Under the pieces are notes generated by a model. The model was not told the DNA's origin. It saw only the letters and a list, made by a program, of their open reading frames with translations, and did not search any database. 59,183 bases of DNA from Candidatus Petromonas tenebris (GTDB lineage Bacteria; Bacillota; Clostridia; Peptostreptococcales; Caminicellaceae), in the NCBI GenBank assembly GCA_014236755.1, contig JACCKY010000010.1:1-59183 (forward strand). The letters run 5' to 3'. The position numbers and the translations under genes were made by a program. Shown here piece after piece: positions 47,270 to 56,075 of the stretch. How positions within the stretch are numbered: position 1 is the stretch's first letter; every line of letters starts with the position of its first letter.

Positions 47270-48049
47270 ATGTCAGGAAAAGTAATAGCCATTGCCAACC
47301 AAAAAGGTGGCGTAGGCAAAACCACAACTACAATGAATCTTGGATATGCTTTAGCAGAACAAGGCAAGAAAGTTTTGTTAATCGACTTTGATCCTCAAAG
47401 CAACTTAACAATGTGCATGGGAATTGATCGACCAGAAGAGCTTGATACTACGATTTATCATCTTATGATGGCAGTGATTGAAGAAAAGAAGTTGCAATCA
47501 AAAGAGCAATTTATCATTTCTAATGGTAAATTGGACTTCATACCCTGTAGTATCGAACTTTCAGCTATAGAGGTTAATTTGGTCAATGCAATGAGTAGGG
47601 AGCTAACACTTAAGTCAATAATCCAAGAAGTTAAAGATGACTATGATTACATTATCATTGACTGTATGCCTTCCCTTGGAATGCTAACGATTAATGCTTT
47701 AGTCGCATGCAATAGTGTATTAATAACTGCAACTCCTCAGTATCTATCCGCTAAGGGACTTGAGCTTCTTTTAAAAACGATTCTTAAAGTCAAAAGAAGA
47801 ATAAATCCAAGTATTGAGATTGATGGCATTCTCATCACCATGTTTACTGAAAGAACGATTCTTTCGAAAGAAATTGTAAATCTAATTGATGAAGCCTATG
47901 GAAAACAGATTAAAGTATTTGAAAATAAGATACCTGCCTCGGTTAAAGTAGGGGAATCAAATCTTAAGAATAAAAGTATTATTGAATATCAACCAGGGCA
48001 TAAAGTGGCTGTAGCCTATACTAAATTTGTGGAGGAATATTTAAGATGA
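47270..48049 (+). CDS. parA: ParA/Soj family partition ATPase
   Basis: 259 residues. Deviant Walker A ANQKGGVGKTTTTMNL at the N terminus, Walker A' LLIDFDPQSNLT and Walker B YDYIIIDCMPSLG. It is the short plasmid/ICE form without an N-terminal HTH. It partitions DNA with ParB by ATP-dependent nucleoid binding. TTGGAGGA precedes ATG 47270. It overlaps parB by 4 bases (ATGA). The chromosomal soj/spo0J genes have a different context, so this copy probably came with a mobile element. Confidence 0.95.
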   Translation: MSGKVIAIANQKGGVGKTTTTMNLGYALAEQGKKVLLIDFDPQSNLTMCMGIDRPEELDTTIYHLMMAVIEEKKLQSKEQFIISNGKLDFIPCSIELSAIEVNLVNAMSRELTLKSIIQEVKDDYDYIIIDCMPSLGMLTINALVACNSVLITATPQYLSAKGLELLLKTILKVKRRINPSIEIDGILITMFTERTILSKEIVNLIDEAYGKQIKVFENKIPASVKVGESNLKNKSIIEYQPGHKVAVAYTKFVEEYLR

Positions 48050-49023
48050 GTGAAAAGAAATTACAAAGTTTTGAAGAGATTTTTGGAAAAATAGAAGAGC
48101 CAACTGAAAATACTGGTGTCATTGAACTCGATATTGATACACTTAAACCTTTTCATAATCATCCTTTCAAAATTTACGAAGGTAAACGCCTAGATGATAT
48201 GGTCCAAAGCATTAAAGAAATGGGCGTTATGCTACCGATTATCGTTCGAAAATCTGAAAATGAAACTTATGAAATACTTTCAGGGCATAACAGGGTAAAT
48301 GCTGCAAGACTTGCAGGGTTAGACAAGGTTCCAGCCGTCATAAAAGATAATCTTACAGATGATGAAGCCATGCTTGTTGTTACTGAAACAAACCTTATGC
48401 AGCGTTCATTTTCAGATATGCTTCCATCAGAGAGGGCTAAATCATTAAAAGCTCATCATGATGCACTGAGTCAGCAAGGCGTGAGAACGGACTTGATCAA
48501 TGAAATAAAAAACCTTGTAAATGCTGATAAAATAGAGGATTCTGAAACTTCTTCGCAAGTTGCGAAGAAGTTAACAAGTCTAGAAAAAGTCGGTCAAAAT
48601 TATGATTTGTCTAAAGATACAGTAGCAAGATATATCAGGCTTAATTACCTAATCGATGAATTATTAAAGAAAGTGGATGATGGAGAGATTGCTTTTATTC
48701 CTGCTGTGTCAATATCTTATTTGAATGAAAATGAACAAGGACTGGTTCATGAAATTACAAACGAAAATAATTATAAAGTTGATTTAAAGAAAGCAGAACT
48801 ACTTAAGGCATATTCAAAGTCAGGAAAATTAAATCCTGAAACAATCGAAGGTATATTATCTGGTGAAATTGATCAAAAGAAGAAAAAGAAAAAAGCTTCT
48901 GTTTTCAAGTTGAAAAGAGAACTTATCTATCGATTTTTTGACGAGAACCAAAAGTCCAAGGAAATTGAAGAAATCATTGAAAAAGCTTTAGAAATGTATT
49001 TTGATCAGAACAAGGAGGTGTGA
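48046..49023 (+). CDS. parB: ParB/Spo0J family partition protein
   Basis: 325 residues. An N-terminal ParB CTPase-type domain with LDIDTLKPFHNHPFKIYEGK and LSGHNRVNAARLAGLDKVPA, a middle HTH region (LEKVGQNYDLSKDTVARYIR), and a Lys-rich C-terminal segment. It is longer than Spo0J and of plasmid/ICE type. Translation is coupled to parA by overlap. No parS site is recognised by eye. Confidence 0.93.
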   Translation: MSEKKLQSFEEIFGKIEEPTENTGVIELDIDTLKPFHNHPFKIYEGKRLDDMVQSIKEMGVMLPIIVRKSENETYEILSGHNRVNAARLAGLDKVPAVIKDNLTDDEAMLVVTETNLMQRSFSDMLPSERAKSLKAHHDALSQQGVRTDLINEIKNLVNADKIEDSETSSQVAKKLTSLEKVGQNYDLSKDTVARYIRLNYLIDELLKKVDDGEIAFIPAVSISYLNENEQGLVHEITNENNYKVDLKKAELLKAYSKSGKLNPETIEGILSGEIDQKKKKKKASVFKLKRELIYRFFDENQKSKEIEEIIEKALEMYFDQNKEV

Positions 49024-49025
49024 GC

Positions 49026-49265
49026 ATGCTAAAGAATTTTGAAGAACGTGAAAATGAATATAAACCAGATTTATCACATCTTCCAGAAAAGAAAAGAAAC
49101 AGATTTAAATATGCAGTGCAACTTGCTCTTTTAGATCAATTGAAGTTAGAAGGTCTCATTACAGAAATTGAATATAAAAAGGTTAATCAATTTATGATAA
49201 AAAAGTATAAGATTGATCCATTGGACAATCCATTTAATCCGTTTCCTATAGCCACTGATAAATAA
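49026..49265 (+). CDS. small hypothetical protein of the par operon (79 aa)
   Basis: ATG 49026 follows AAGGAGGTG at ideal spacing; the GTG at 49020 overlaps the binding site. The product is charged and ends IDPLDNPFNPFPIATDK. Its middle (LALLDQLKLEGLITEIEYKK) resembles a SHOCT-like oligomerisation helix pair. Third gene of the par operon; the terminator hairpin overlaps its last codons. Confidence 0.75.
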   Translation: MLKNFEERENEYKPDLSHLPEKKRNRFKYAVQLALLDQLKLEGLITEIEYKKVNQFMIKKYKIDPLDNPFNPFPIATDK

Positions 49266-49279
49266 TCGGTGGCTTTTTT
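49251..49279 (+). terminator. rho-independent terminator of the par operon
   Basis: GCCACTGAT (49251-49259) and ATCGGTGGC (49265-49273) with one wobble, followed by six Ts. Confidence 0.85.
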
Positions 49280-49315
49280 GATGAATAAATACAATAACAA
49301 AGGAGGTGAGATAAA

Positions 49316-50058
49316 ATGAATAGTCTTATTAAAGATTTAAAGGAGTTAAAGCTTTCTGGAATAGCAAAAACCTATGATGTTAGAAATGAACAAGCCATAA
49401 AAGAAAAACTTTCTTATATGGAATTTTTAGAACCTCTCATCGAAGATGAGATGTCTAATAGGAAGGATAATAGCTATAAGAAAAGAACAACACAAGCCAA
49501 ATTTCTATCAATTAAGACCTTAGAAGAATATGACTTTAACTTTCAACCCAAACTTAATAGACAAGAAATATATAATCTTGCCACTGGTGAGTATATAAGA
49601 AAAAGAGAAAATATAGTATTTGTAGGCCCTCCAGGGATTGGCAAAAGTCATTTGTCCGTAAGTCTTGGTGTTAAAGCTCTACAGCAAGGTTACAAGGTTT
49701 TGTTCACTTCAGTATCAGAAATTATGGAGACACTCTTTGAAGCTAAGGCAGATAACTCTTATCATAGAAAACTTAAATACTACCTTACACCAGATTTATT
49801 AATATTAGATGAACTTGGTTTTAAAAAGCTTAGTGAAAATATCGTAGATTTATTTTACGAAATTATCTCTAAAAGATATGAAACAGGCTCAGTTATTATT
49901 ACTTCAAACAAGCCCTTTGACGATTGGGGAGCATATTTCATGATAAAATTCTTGCTACCGCAATTCTTGATAGGATAGTGCATCATTGCCATCTGATTCT
50001 GATAAAGGGTGACAGTTATAGAATGAAAGAGCAAAAACAACGGATAAAACAAAGCTAA
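49316..50058 (+). pseudogene. istB: IS21-family istB helper ATPase, frameshifted
   Basis: ATG 49316 (AAGGAGGTG site) encodes an IstB/DnaC-type AAA+ ATPase with Walker A FVGPPGIGKSHLSVS and Walker B LLILDELGFK. After SNKPFDDWG the frame goes wrong and stops at 49978. A shifted frame continues IFHDKILATAILDRIVHHCH and then GDSYRMKEQKQRIKQS to TAA 50058, exactly the missing IstB C terminus. A +1 change near 49,930 is the cause. The istA transposase gene is absent. The shortened protein keeps the ATPase core. Confidence 0.85.
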
Positions 50059-50100
50059 TTTTTTTATGCTGAGGTGGTGGATTTTCCTTCCCTTTTTTGC

Positions 50101-50122
50101 GGGTTTTCCCTTGACACTAACA
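50101..50122. mobile_element. probable right end of an IS21-like element
   Basis: Read inward, the sequence starts TGTTAGTGTCAAGGG, with the TGT tip typical of IS21-family ends, about 45 bases beyond istB. No matching left end is seen upstream of istB, so the element is truncated. Confidence 0.45.
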
Positions 50123-50148
50123 ATTTAAAGTCAAATAGCAAATAGAAA

Positions 50149-50174
50149 TAATTCAACTTTTCAACCCTGACCCC
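50149..50174 (-). repeat. left copy of a 26-bp inverted repeat flanking the PTS island
   Basis: Its reverse complement, GGGGTCAGGGTTGAAAAGTT then GAATTA, matches 57646-57671 in 25 of 26 positions. A GTCAGAA motif also lies inside each copy. The pair encloses 7.5 kb. Confidence 0.85.
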
Positions 50175-50291
50175 TATTACACTATTTCCTACTTTCTGAC
50201 AAAAAGCTTAGAGTCAGTAATGACGGAGGTTTCTTTGACCTTTTTGGCCTATAACTTTAAAAGAGTTATAAATATATTAGGAGTAAATGAA

Positions 50292-50372
50292 ATGAAGAAG
50301 AAATTAGAAGCAGTAACAAGCTATACCAATCTCCTTTTTTACATATACTACCATATGGTTGAAAATTACTAA
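50292..50372 (+). CDS. possible leader peptide (26 aa)
   Basis: ATG 50292 follows TTAGGAGTAAATGA and encodes MKKKLEAVTSYTNLLFYIYY and six more residues. A TATAACT/AGTTATA hairpin lies just upstream. It is in the long leader region before the PTS regulator. The rest of 50,059-50,740 holds only the IS21 end, the inverted repeat and a terminator-like hairpin. Confidence 0.25.
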   Translation: MKKKLEAVTSYTNLLFYIYYHMVENY

Positions 50373-50546
50373 TAGCTATCATATTATTCCAAGCAACAAT
50401 ATTTTGGTAAATTACGGTGTTTTTACACATTCTGACGTCCCTTTGATATTATTGATATTACAGATCAAGACCAAGTAAATAATCTATTCGCTTTGTGGTA
50501 AAATTTGCTAACTTATCTTAAAATTCCCAAAAACTTAACATATCTG

Positions 50547-50574
50547 CTCGCATCTGTAAAGGTGCGGGTTTTTT
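50547..50574 (+). terminator. terminator or attenuator upstream of the PTS regulator
   Basis: CTCGCATC (50547-50554) and GGTGCGGG (50561-50568) with two G-T pairs, followed by six Ts. It is about 170 bases before the regulator start. Confidence 0.65.
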
Positions 50575-50740
50575 GACGTTTACGTTTATACAATTTGACC
50601 CTATTTCCTAAAGTACAATTTTGCAAATTGCTTAGTGACACATTTGGTCTTTTTTTAAAAAAATGTTTGCATATAATCTAAGTAAGACATAATACTTAAG
50701 GATTTAGTTCTAAGACTTATGTTTGAGGTGGGGCGATAAA

Positions 50741-52849
50741 ATGGACCAAAGAAGTTTTGCAGTTTTAAATCAGCTTGTTCTGGCAAATACTTATGTTACA
50801 TTCCAGGAACTTGCACAAACATTTAATGTTTCGAGACGAACAATATACAATGATATAGCCAAAATTAATGATTGGCTAAAGGAGAGTGGATATCACACAG
50901 TTAGAAAAGTACGAGGACAAGGACTTTATCTTGATGAAAATGCAAAAGAAAAATTGAGAACACAATTACATGTAAGAAATTATCCGTACTACGAATATTC
51001 TCCTAATGAAAGAAGAGCTTGGATTTTTATTTTTATTATTGCTCAAGACCATCCCATTTTTTTAAATGACTTTATAGAACTGTTCCTAGTGAGTAGAAAT
51101 ACGATACTAGAAGATATTAAGAAATTAAAAGAGGAAGTTAATGATTTTCAATTACAAATAGTTTCAGAACGTCACCAGGGTTATACAATTAAAGGTGATG
51201 AAAATGATATAAGACAAGTGTTGATTCATTATTTAGCGTTTGTAACACCTGAAAGTGGATGGTATAAAATTATCGTTGATTCAGCCTTAGCAAATAAGTC
51301 AAATCAAGAACAATTGCTTCGACCTTATTTATTATTCAATAATGATGAATTACTTTTATTAAAGAATCTATTAATTGAATATGAAAGAAATTTCCATATA
51401 GAATTCACCGATGAAATATTGAATAATCTTATTGTTTGGTTTTATTTATTTTCTAGACGGATACGGCAGGAACAATATGTTGGAATTGACCCAATTGAAA
51501 AAGAAGTTATAAATTCTACCGAAGAATTTAAAGGTGCTAAAACTTTATGCTCCCATCTATCAAAAGACATGAATATTAACATTCCAGATGTTGAAGTTTG
51601 TTACATTACCAAATATTTATTAAGTGCTAAGGTGAATTATGATTTAAAACCTATATATAAAAATGATGAATTGAAATTGTTGTATCACGTAGTTGAAAAT
51701 ATGGTTTCCGATTTTCAACTATATGCAGCAGTAAATTTTTCTAAAAAAGAACAAATAATTAAGAACCTACTTGTCCATTTAAAGCCTGCTTATTATCGAA
51801 TAAGGTATGGAATTAAGATAGAAAATATTTTGCATGATTCTGTTGAGCAAAACTATCCGGAAGTATTTTGTCTAACTAAAAAAGTTATTCATCATTTTGA
51901 AAGCCTCATTAATCAACCAGTAAATGATAGTGAAATTGCTTATATAGCAATGCATTTTGGAGGATGGTTGCGAAGAGAAGGAATTACTTTAAGTTCGATT
52001 CGAAAAAAGTTGTTGATTGTATGTACGAGTGGATTAGGAACTTCCCGAATACTGGAATCGCAGATAAAAGAGCTAATATCAAATATTGATATTGTTGGAG
52101 TAATTTCTTTAAGGGATTATGAAAAACAGGAACTATCTGTAGATTTTATTGTATCAACTGTTCCTCTTCCCGATAAAGGTATCCCCGTTTTCGTAGTTAA
52201 ACCGATATTGAACAATAAAGATAAAGAACGGTTGCTAAGATTATTTAATAGTTTAAATAATGAAACAGATACTGATCAACTATATTCAGTTGATACAATA
52301 ATGGATATAGTAAAACGTTATGCAATAGTAGAGAAAGAAGAAGCGTTAAAACAGGAACTTAGAAGATATATACAATCTCCAATTGCTATAGAAAACGAAA
52401 GAAGAAAACCATCTTTAGGTGATTTGTTGAAATCTGAAAAAATTGTTAAAATTAGTCAGGTGTCTGATTGGAAGGAAGCTATTAAACAAGCTGCGTTACC
52501 TTTATTGGATCAGGGTTATATAAACATGAACTATGTGGAAAAAATGATTGAAAACGTTTTAAAGCTTGGTTCTTATATAGTTATATCTGAACAGTTTGCG
52601 CTTCCGCATTCAGCACCTGCAGATGGAGTTAATAAAACTGGAATGAGCATGTTACTTCTTGAAAATCCGGTTGATTTAATGGGTGAATCAGTTCGAATTT
52701 TTGTTGTATTGGCATCATGGGATAATGAACAACATTTAAAGGCACTAGAACAATTAATAAAATTATTAAAGGAGAACCGAAAAGAAATGTTGTGTGCCAA
52801 ATGTAAGGAAGAAATTATAAAACTAATTCAAACCTATTCAACCAGGTAG
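50741..52849 (+). CDS. PRD-containing transcriptional regulator (MtlR/LicR type) with EIIB and EIIA domains
   Basis: About 702 residues. HTH (FQELAQTFNVSRRTIYNDIA) and a second Mga-like HTH (LFLVSRNTILEDIKKLKEE); two PRD domains (about 175-400), the second with FESLINQPVNDSEIAYIAMH; a GatB-like EIIB domain with Cys in IVCTSGLGTSRI; and a mannitol-type EIIA domain with the phospho-His in EQFALPHSAP. Such proteins activate PTS operons when their PRDs are phosphorylated by HPr and dephosphorylated by the cognate EII. ATG 50741 follows GAGGTGGGG. It directly precedes the PTS genes it probably controls. Confidence 0.93.
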   Translation: MDQRSFAVLNQLVLANTYVTFQELAQTFNVSRRTIYNDIAKINDWLKESGYHTVRKVRGQGLYLDENAKEKLRTQLHVRNYPYYEYSPNERRAWIFIFIIAQDHPIFLNDFIELFLVSRNTILEDIKKLKEEVNDFQLQIVSERHQGYTIKGDENDIRQVLIHYLAFVTPESGWYKIIVDSALANKSNQEQLLRPYLLFNNDELLLLKNLLIEYERNFHIEFTDEILNNLIVWFYLFSRRIRQEQYVGIDPIEKEVINSTEEFKGAKTLCSHLSKDMNINIPDVEVCYITKYLLSAKVNYDLKPIYKNDELKLLYHVVENMVSDFQLYAAVNFSKKEQIIKNLLVHLKPAYYRIRYGIKIENILHDSVEQNYPEVFCLTKKVIHHFESLINQPVNDSEIAYIAMHFGGWLRREGITLSSIRKKLLIVCTSGLGTSRILESQIKELISNIDIVGVISLRDYEKQELSVDFIVSTVPLPDKGIPVFVVKPILNNKDKERLLRLFNSLNNETDTDQLYSVDTIMDIVKRYAIVEKEEALKQELRRYIQSPIAIENERRKPSLGDLLKSEKIVKISQVSDWKEAIKQAALPLLDQGYINMNYVEKMIENVLKLGSYIVISEQFALPHSAPADGVNKTGMSMLLLENPVDLMGESVRIFVVLASWDNEQHLKALEQLIKLLKENRKEMLCAKCKEEIIKLIQTYSTR

Positions 52850-52949
52850 TTTCATTTTTGATCGAGAATAGACGGCTATTTTCCAACTAATAGAATGGAG
52901 ATCAACTATCTATATAAAATTTGTAAATAAGAATTTAGGAGATGAAATC

Positions 52950-53378
52950 GTGTTAAAGCAATATATATATGATGACCTTGTTTTTTGGGATAAAGAATAC
53001 AAAGACTATGAGGATTTATTGTCCCATATTATGGAAACACTAGTTAGCAAAAATTATGTTGAAAAGGAATTTGAAGAAGCACTAATAATACGTGAAAAGG
53101 AATTTCCAACAGGACTGCAATTAGATGGATATGCTGTAGCTATTCCGCACGGAGGTTCCCAATATGTGAAAAAAGATTTTGTTTCCGTGGTTACTTTAAG
53201 AAATCCGATTTTTATGAATCGGATGGATAACCCTGAAGAATCATTGGAGATAGATATCTTATTTATCTTAGGATTTGGTAAATCAGAAACCCATTTGCAA
53301 GTATTAAAAGAATTAATGGGTCTTATTCAAAATCCAAAGGTAATTGAAGAATTGAAAAAAGGGACTTTGATACTGTAA
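52950..53378 (+). CDS. PTS EIIA component (fructose/mannitol fold, galactitol type)
   Basis: 142 residues. The phosphorylated His lies in YAVAIPHGGSQYVKKD, and VSVVTLRNPIFMNRMDNPEE and FILGFGKSETHLQVLKELMG follow the EIIA-2 fold. It starts at GTG 52950 behind AGGAGATG. It takes phosphate from HPr and passes it to the EIIB encoded 70 bases downstream. The match to GatA-type proteins is inferred from the GatB/GatC-like neighbours. Confidence 0.9.
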   Translation: MLKQYIYDDLVFWDKEYKDYEDLLSHIMETLVSKNYVEKEFEEALIIREKEFPTGLQLDGYAVAIPHGGSQYVKKDFVSVVTLRNPIFMNRMDNPEESLEIDILFILGFGKSETHLQVLKELMGLIQNPKVIEELKKGTLIL

Positions 53379-53448
53379 ATTTTTTGAATAATTTAAAAAT
53401 CACAATTTGAAATACATTTACACTTATCAAAGAATAGGAGGAGTTAAT

Positions 53449-53748
53449 ATGGCAAATTCAAAAATTGAAATCGTAGTAGCTTGTGGAAGTGGTGTAGCAA
53501 CTTCTACTATCGCAGCAGATGCAGTGAAAGATCTTTTAAAAGAGTTAGGAATTCAAAATTACAATCTTGTTAAAACAAGCATGACGGAATTACCTAATAT
53601 TATTGATAGTGCTGATGTTATTTTGACAACGAATAACTATAAAACGGATAAAAAGCCATGTTTCAACGTCATGTCATTTATAACAGGAATTAATGAAGAG
53701 AGCTTAAAGAGTGAGTTGGCTGATATATTCTTGAAACTTAATAACTAA
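53449..53748 (+). CDS. PTS EIIB component (galactitol type)
   Basis: 99 residues from ATG 53449, behind AGGAGGAG; the TTG at 53407 lacks a site. The P-loop VVACGSGVATSTIAAD holds the phosphorylated Cys12. VKTSMTELPNIIDSADVILT and the length agree with GatB-like subunits. It ends directly before the EIIC gene. Confidence 0.92.
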   Translation: MANSKIEIVVACGSGVATSTIAADAVKDLLKELGIQNYNLVKTSMTELPNIIDSADVILTTNNYKTDKKPCFNVMSFITGINEESLKSELADIFLKLNN

Positions 53749-53769
53749 TTGATGGGAGGAGTAAAACGT

Positions 53770-55020
53770 ATGGATGCAATGTTTAATGTGATAAAATCAA
53801 TCTTCGATTTGGGAGCTACAGCTATTTTGCCGATTATAATCACAATTTTAGGTTTGTTTTTCCGGATTAAATTGGGAAAGGCTATTAAGTCCGGACTTTT
53901 AGTTGGGGTAGGGTTTACAGGTTTAGGACTAGTTATCGGTTTATTAAATTCTTCACTTAAACCAGCAGTAGATTATTATGCTGAAAGTGGTTCTGGTTTT
54001 ACAATTACAGATGTTGGTTGGCCTGCTGTTGGAGCAGCTGCTTGGACAGTTCCCTTTGCAGCATTAGCAATTCCTTTGGGGTTAATTATTAATTTAGCAT
54101 TAGTACGACTTAAATGGACAAAAACGTTAAATGTAGATATATGGAATTATATGCACTTCATAATTCCAGGTGCATTGGCTTACTATCTTTTCAACAGTTT
54201 CTGGTTAGGATTAACAATAACCTTGGCGATGTCTATTGCTGCATTATTTCTTGGTGATAGAATAGCTCATAAGTGGCAGGAATACTTTGGTTTGCAAGGT
54301 ACAACTTGTACAACAATTATTTTCACAGGTTGGGTTTATCCTATTGCTTGGGTAACAAATAAAATTATTGATTTCATTCCTGGCCTAAACAAATTGGATC
54401 TTTCCTTAGAAAAAATCAATAAAAAAATGGGCGTTTTTGGAGAACCAGTCATTATTGGGGTTATTGTTGGGTTAATCTTAGGTGTCATTACTAAAAGACC
54501 TCTAACTGAAATTATTCCAATGGCTGTAGGAATAGCTGGAGTTATGGTTTTAATGCCAAAAATGGTTGCAGTAATGATGGATGGATTATCTCCAATTGGA
54601 AAAGCAGCTAAAGACTTTATGTTTAAACACATGGGAGAGTCCGAACTAAATGTTGGGATGGATATTGCTCTAGGATTAGGCGATCCTACTACTATTACAA
54701 CTACAGTTATTTCAATTCCGATCGTTATATTATTTGCACTTGTTTTACCTGGAGTTCAATTCTTTCCTATTGGCTTGTTAATGTCTATTACTTATATTTC
54801 TGTATTGTGTACATTAGCAAGTAAAGGAAATCTTTTCCGTTCTATTGCTTCGACGGTAGTACTTTGTATTATTACTTTTTATCTTGAAGTATATGTCGCA
54901 CCAGGTGCAACAAAAATGCTTAATGGTGCAGGTGTTGGAGTAGAAGGTTTAGGATCAGATTTTACCTTCTCTGAGATATGGAACGTAGTTATCTATTGGG
55001 CAAGAACATTAGTAAAATAA
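53770..55020 (+). CDS. PTS EIIC component (galactitol family permease)
   Basis: About 416 residues with nine or ten membrane helices. GatC-type features are LGATAILPIIITILGLFFRI, GFTGLGLVIGLLNSSLKPAV, DVGWPAVGAAAWTVPFA and LGDPTTITTTVISIPIVILF. It carries and helps phosphorylate a sugar alcohol or related sugar during import; the substrate is unknown. ATG 53770 follows GGGAGGAG (ATG 53779 possible). One operon with EIIA, EIIB and the enzymes downstream. Confidence 0.93.
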   Translation: MDAMFNVIKSIFDLGATAILPIIITILGLFFRIKLGKAIKSGLLVGVGFTGLGLVIGLLNSSLKPAVDYYAESGSGFTITDVGWPAVGAAAWTVPFAALAIPLGLIINLALVRLKWTKTLNVDIWNYMHFIIPGALAYYLFNSFWLGLTITLAMSIAALFLGDRIAHKWQEYFGLQGTTCTTIIFTGWVYPIAWVTNKIIDFIPGLNKLDLSLEKINKKMGVFGEPVIIGVIVGLILGVITKRPLTEIIPMAVGIAGVMVLMPKMVAVMMDGLSPIGKAAKDFMFKHMGESELNVGMDIALGLGDPTTITTTVISIPIVILFALVLPGVQFFPIGLLMSITYISVLCTLASKGNLFRSIASTVVLCIITFYLEVYVAPGATKMLNGAGVGVEGLGSDFTFSEIWNVVIYWARTLVK

Positions 55021-55039
55021 TAAACTAGGAGGAACAGTA

Positions 55040-55681
55040 ATGAATCAGATTTTGCCATCAGTATTTGCAGCTGATTTAATGAATTTAAAAGAAGAGTGCG
55101 ATTTTTTATATGAAAAAGGGTTTAAAGTACTTCATGTAGATATGATGGATGGAAATTTTGTCCCTCACATTGCATTTGGTTCAGCACAAATTAAAAGTAT
55201 CAAAAAGCAAGTGAAGATGAAATTAGATGTTCATATGATGGTATCTGCCCTAGAGCAAAAAATATCGAGTGTCTTGGAGACTGGAGCAGAAATGATTTCT
55301 GTACACTATGAATCAACTCCACATGTTAGATATGTTATTGATCAAATAAAGCAGCATGGAAGGAAAGCGGGGGTCGTAATTAATCCGGGAACTGACACCT
55401 CATTATTAAAACCCCTTCTAAATACTATTGATTATATTTTAATTATGTCTATCAATCCGGGAAGACCTGGACAATCTTTTATAGAAGAAACCATTGATAG
55501 AATTAGAGAGGTAAAAGCAATGGTAGGTGATCGAGATATTCAAATTGAGGTGGATGGCGGCATTGATGAACAAATAGCGATCAGGTGTATAGAAGCAGGT
55601 GCTTCAATGATTGTTATCGGGTCTTATTTATTTACTGATAACAAGGCACATCTAAAAAATCTTAAAAGGCTAGAAAAATAA
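55040..55681 (+). CDS. ribulose-phosphate 3-epimerase family protein
   Basis: 213 residues, TIM barrel. Family motifs are LPSVFAADLMNLKEECDFL, VLHVDMMDGNFVPHIAFG (metal His and Asp), LDVHMMV, INPGTDTSLL, IMSINPGRPGQSFI, IEVDGGID and VIGSYLF. All metal and catalytic residues are present. In this context it may epimerise a six-carbon ketose phosphate (as AlsE does) rather than ribulose 5-phosphate. CTAGGAGGA precedes ATG 55040. Confidence 0.92.
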   Translation: MNQILPSVFAADLMNLKEECDFLYEKGFKVLHVDMMDGNFVPHIAFGSAQIKSIKKQVKMKLDVHMMVSALEQKISSVLETGAEMISVHYESTPHVRYVIDQIKQHGRKAGVVINPGTDTSLLKPLLNTIDYILIMSINPGRPGQSFIEETIDRIREVKAMVGDRDIQIEVDGGIDEQIAIRCIEAGASMIVIGSYLFTDNKAHLKNLKRLEK

Positions 55682-55691
55682 TAAGGAAAGG

Positions 55692-55831
55692 TTGATTGGA
55701 AAGTATTCATTTAAATTATACTGCTCAAGAGATTTACGTTTTGAGGAAAAAAACCGCAATTAGTGGGTGAGAATGATGTAATCGTAAAAGTCGGAACATT
55801 ACTATATTATGCATTTGCAAGAGGAAATTGA
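55692..55831 (+). pseudogene. N-terminal remnant of a Zn-dependent (polyol) dehydrogenase
   Basis: From TTG 55692 one frame reads CSRDLRFEEK, and a frame shifted within a run of seven As reads KPQLVGENDVIVKVG before decaying to a TGA at 55829. Together DLRFEEK-KPQLVGENDVIVKV is the classic N terminus of medium-chain alcohol/polyol dehydrogenases such as galactitol-1-phosphate dehydrogenase. The rest of the gene is gone. Confidence 0.6.
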
Positions 55832-56052
55832 TTTTTTAGAAAAAGAAAGAACAAAAATTCTTCATGTCAATATGTAGATGGTAATTTTGTATTTAATATT
55901 ACATTTGATTCAAATCAAATTGAAGTTGACGAGAGCATCAATGACGTAATCGCTAAAAAATGTAAAGAAGCAGGCAGATTTAATTATTGGCGGAGTTTTT
56001 TGTTCTCGAAGGAGCTAAGTCCTCAATATCAAAAATTAAGAGAAGCAAATAA
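55809..56052 (+). pseudogene. decayed second ribulose-phosphate-epimerase-like gene
   Basis: MHLQEEIDFLEKERTKILHV is followed after a frameshift by DGNFVFNITFDSNQIEVDES and KKCKEAG, then in other frames DLIIGGVF and FEGAKSSISKIKRSK. These align in order with the intact epimerase gene just upstream (DFLYEKGFKVLHVDMMDGNF, the C-terminal GG-SLF region). The barrel's middle is missing and at least three frameshifts are present. Confidence 0.65.
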
Positions 56053-56075
56053 ATAGAAGGGAGATTTGATAAAAA

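Noticed and set aside
54336-54632. - strand ORF of 98 codons inside the PTS EIIC gene
   Set aside because: Antisense shadow of conserved membrane helices, rich in Ile, Thr and Pro as expected for such shadows.
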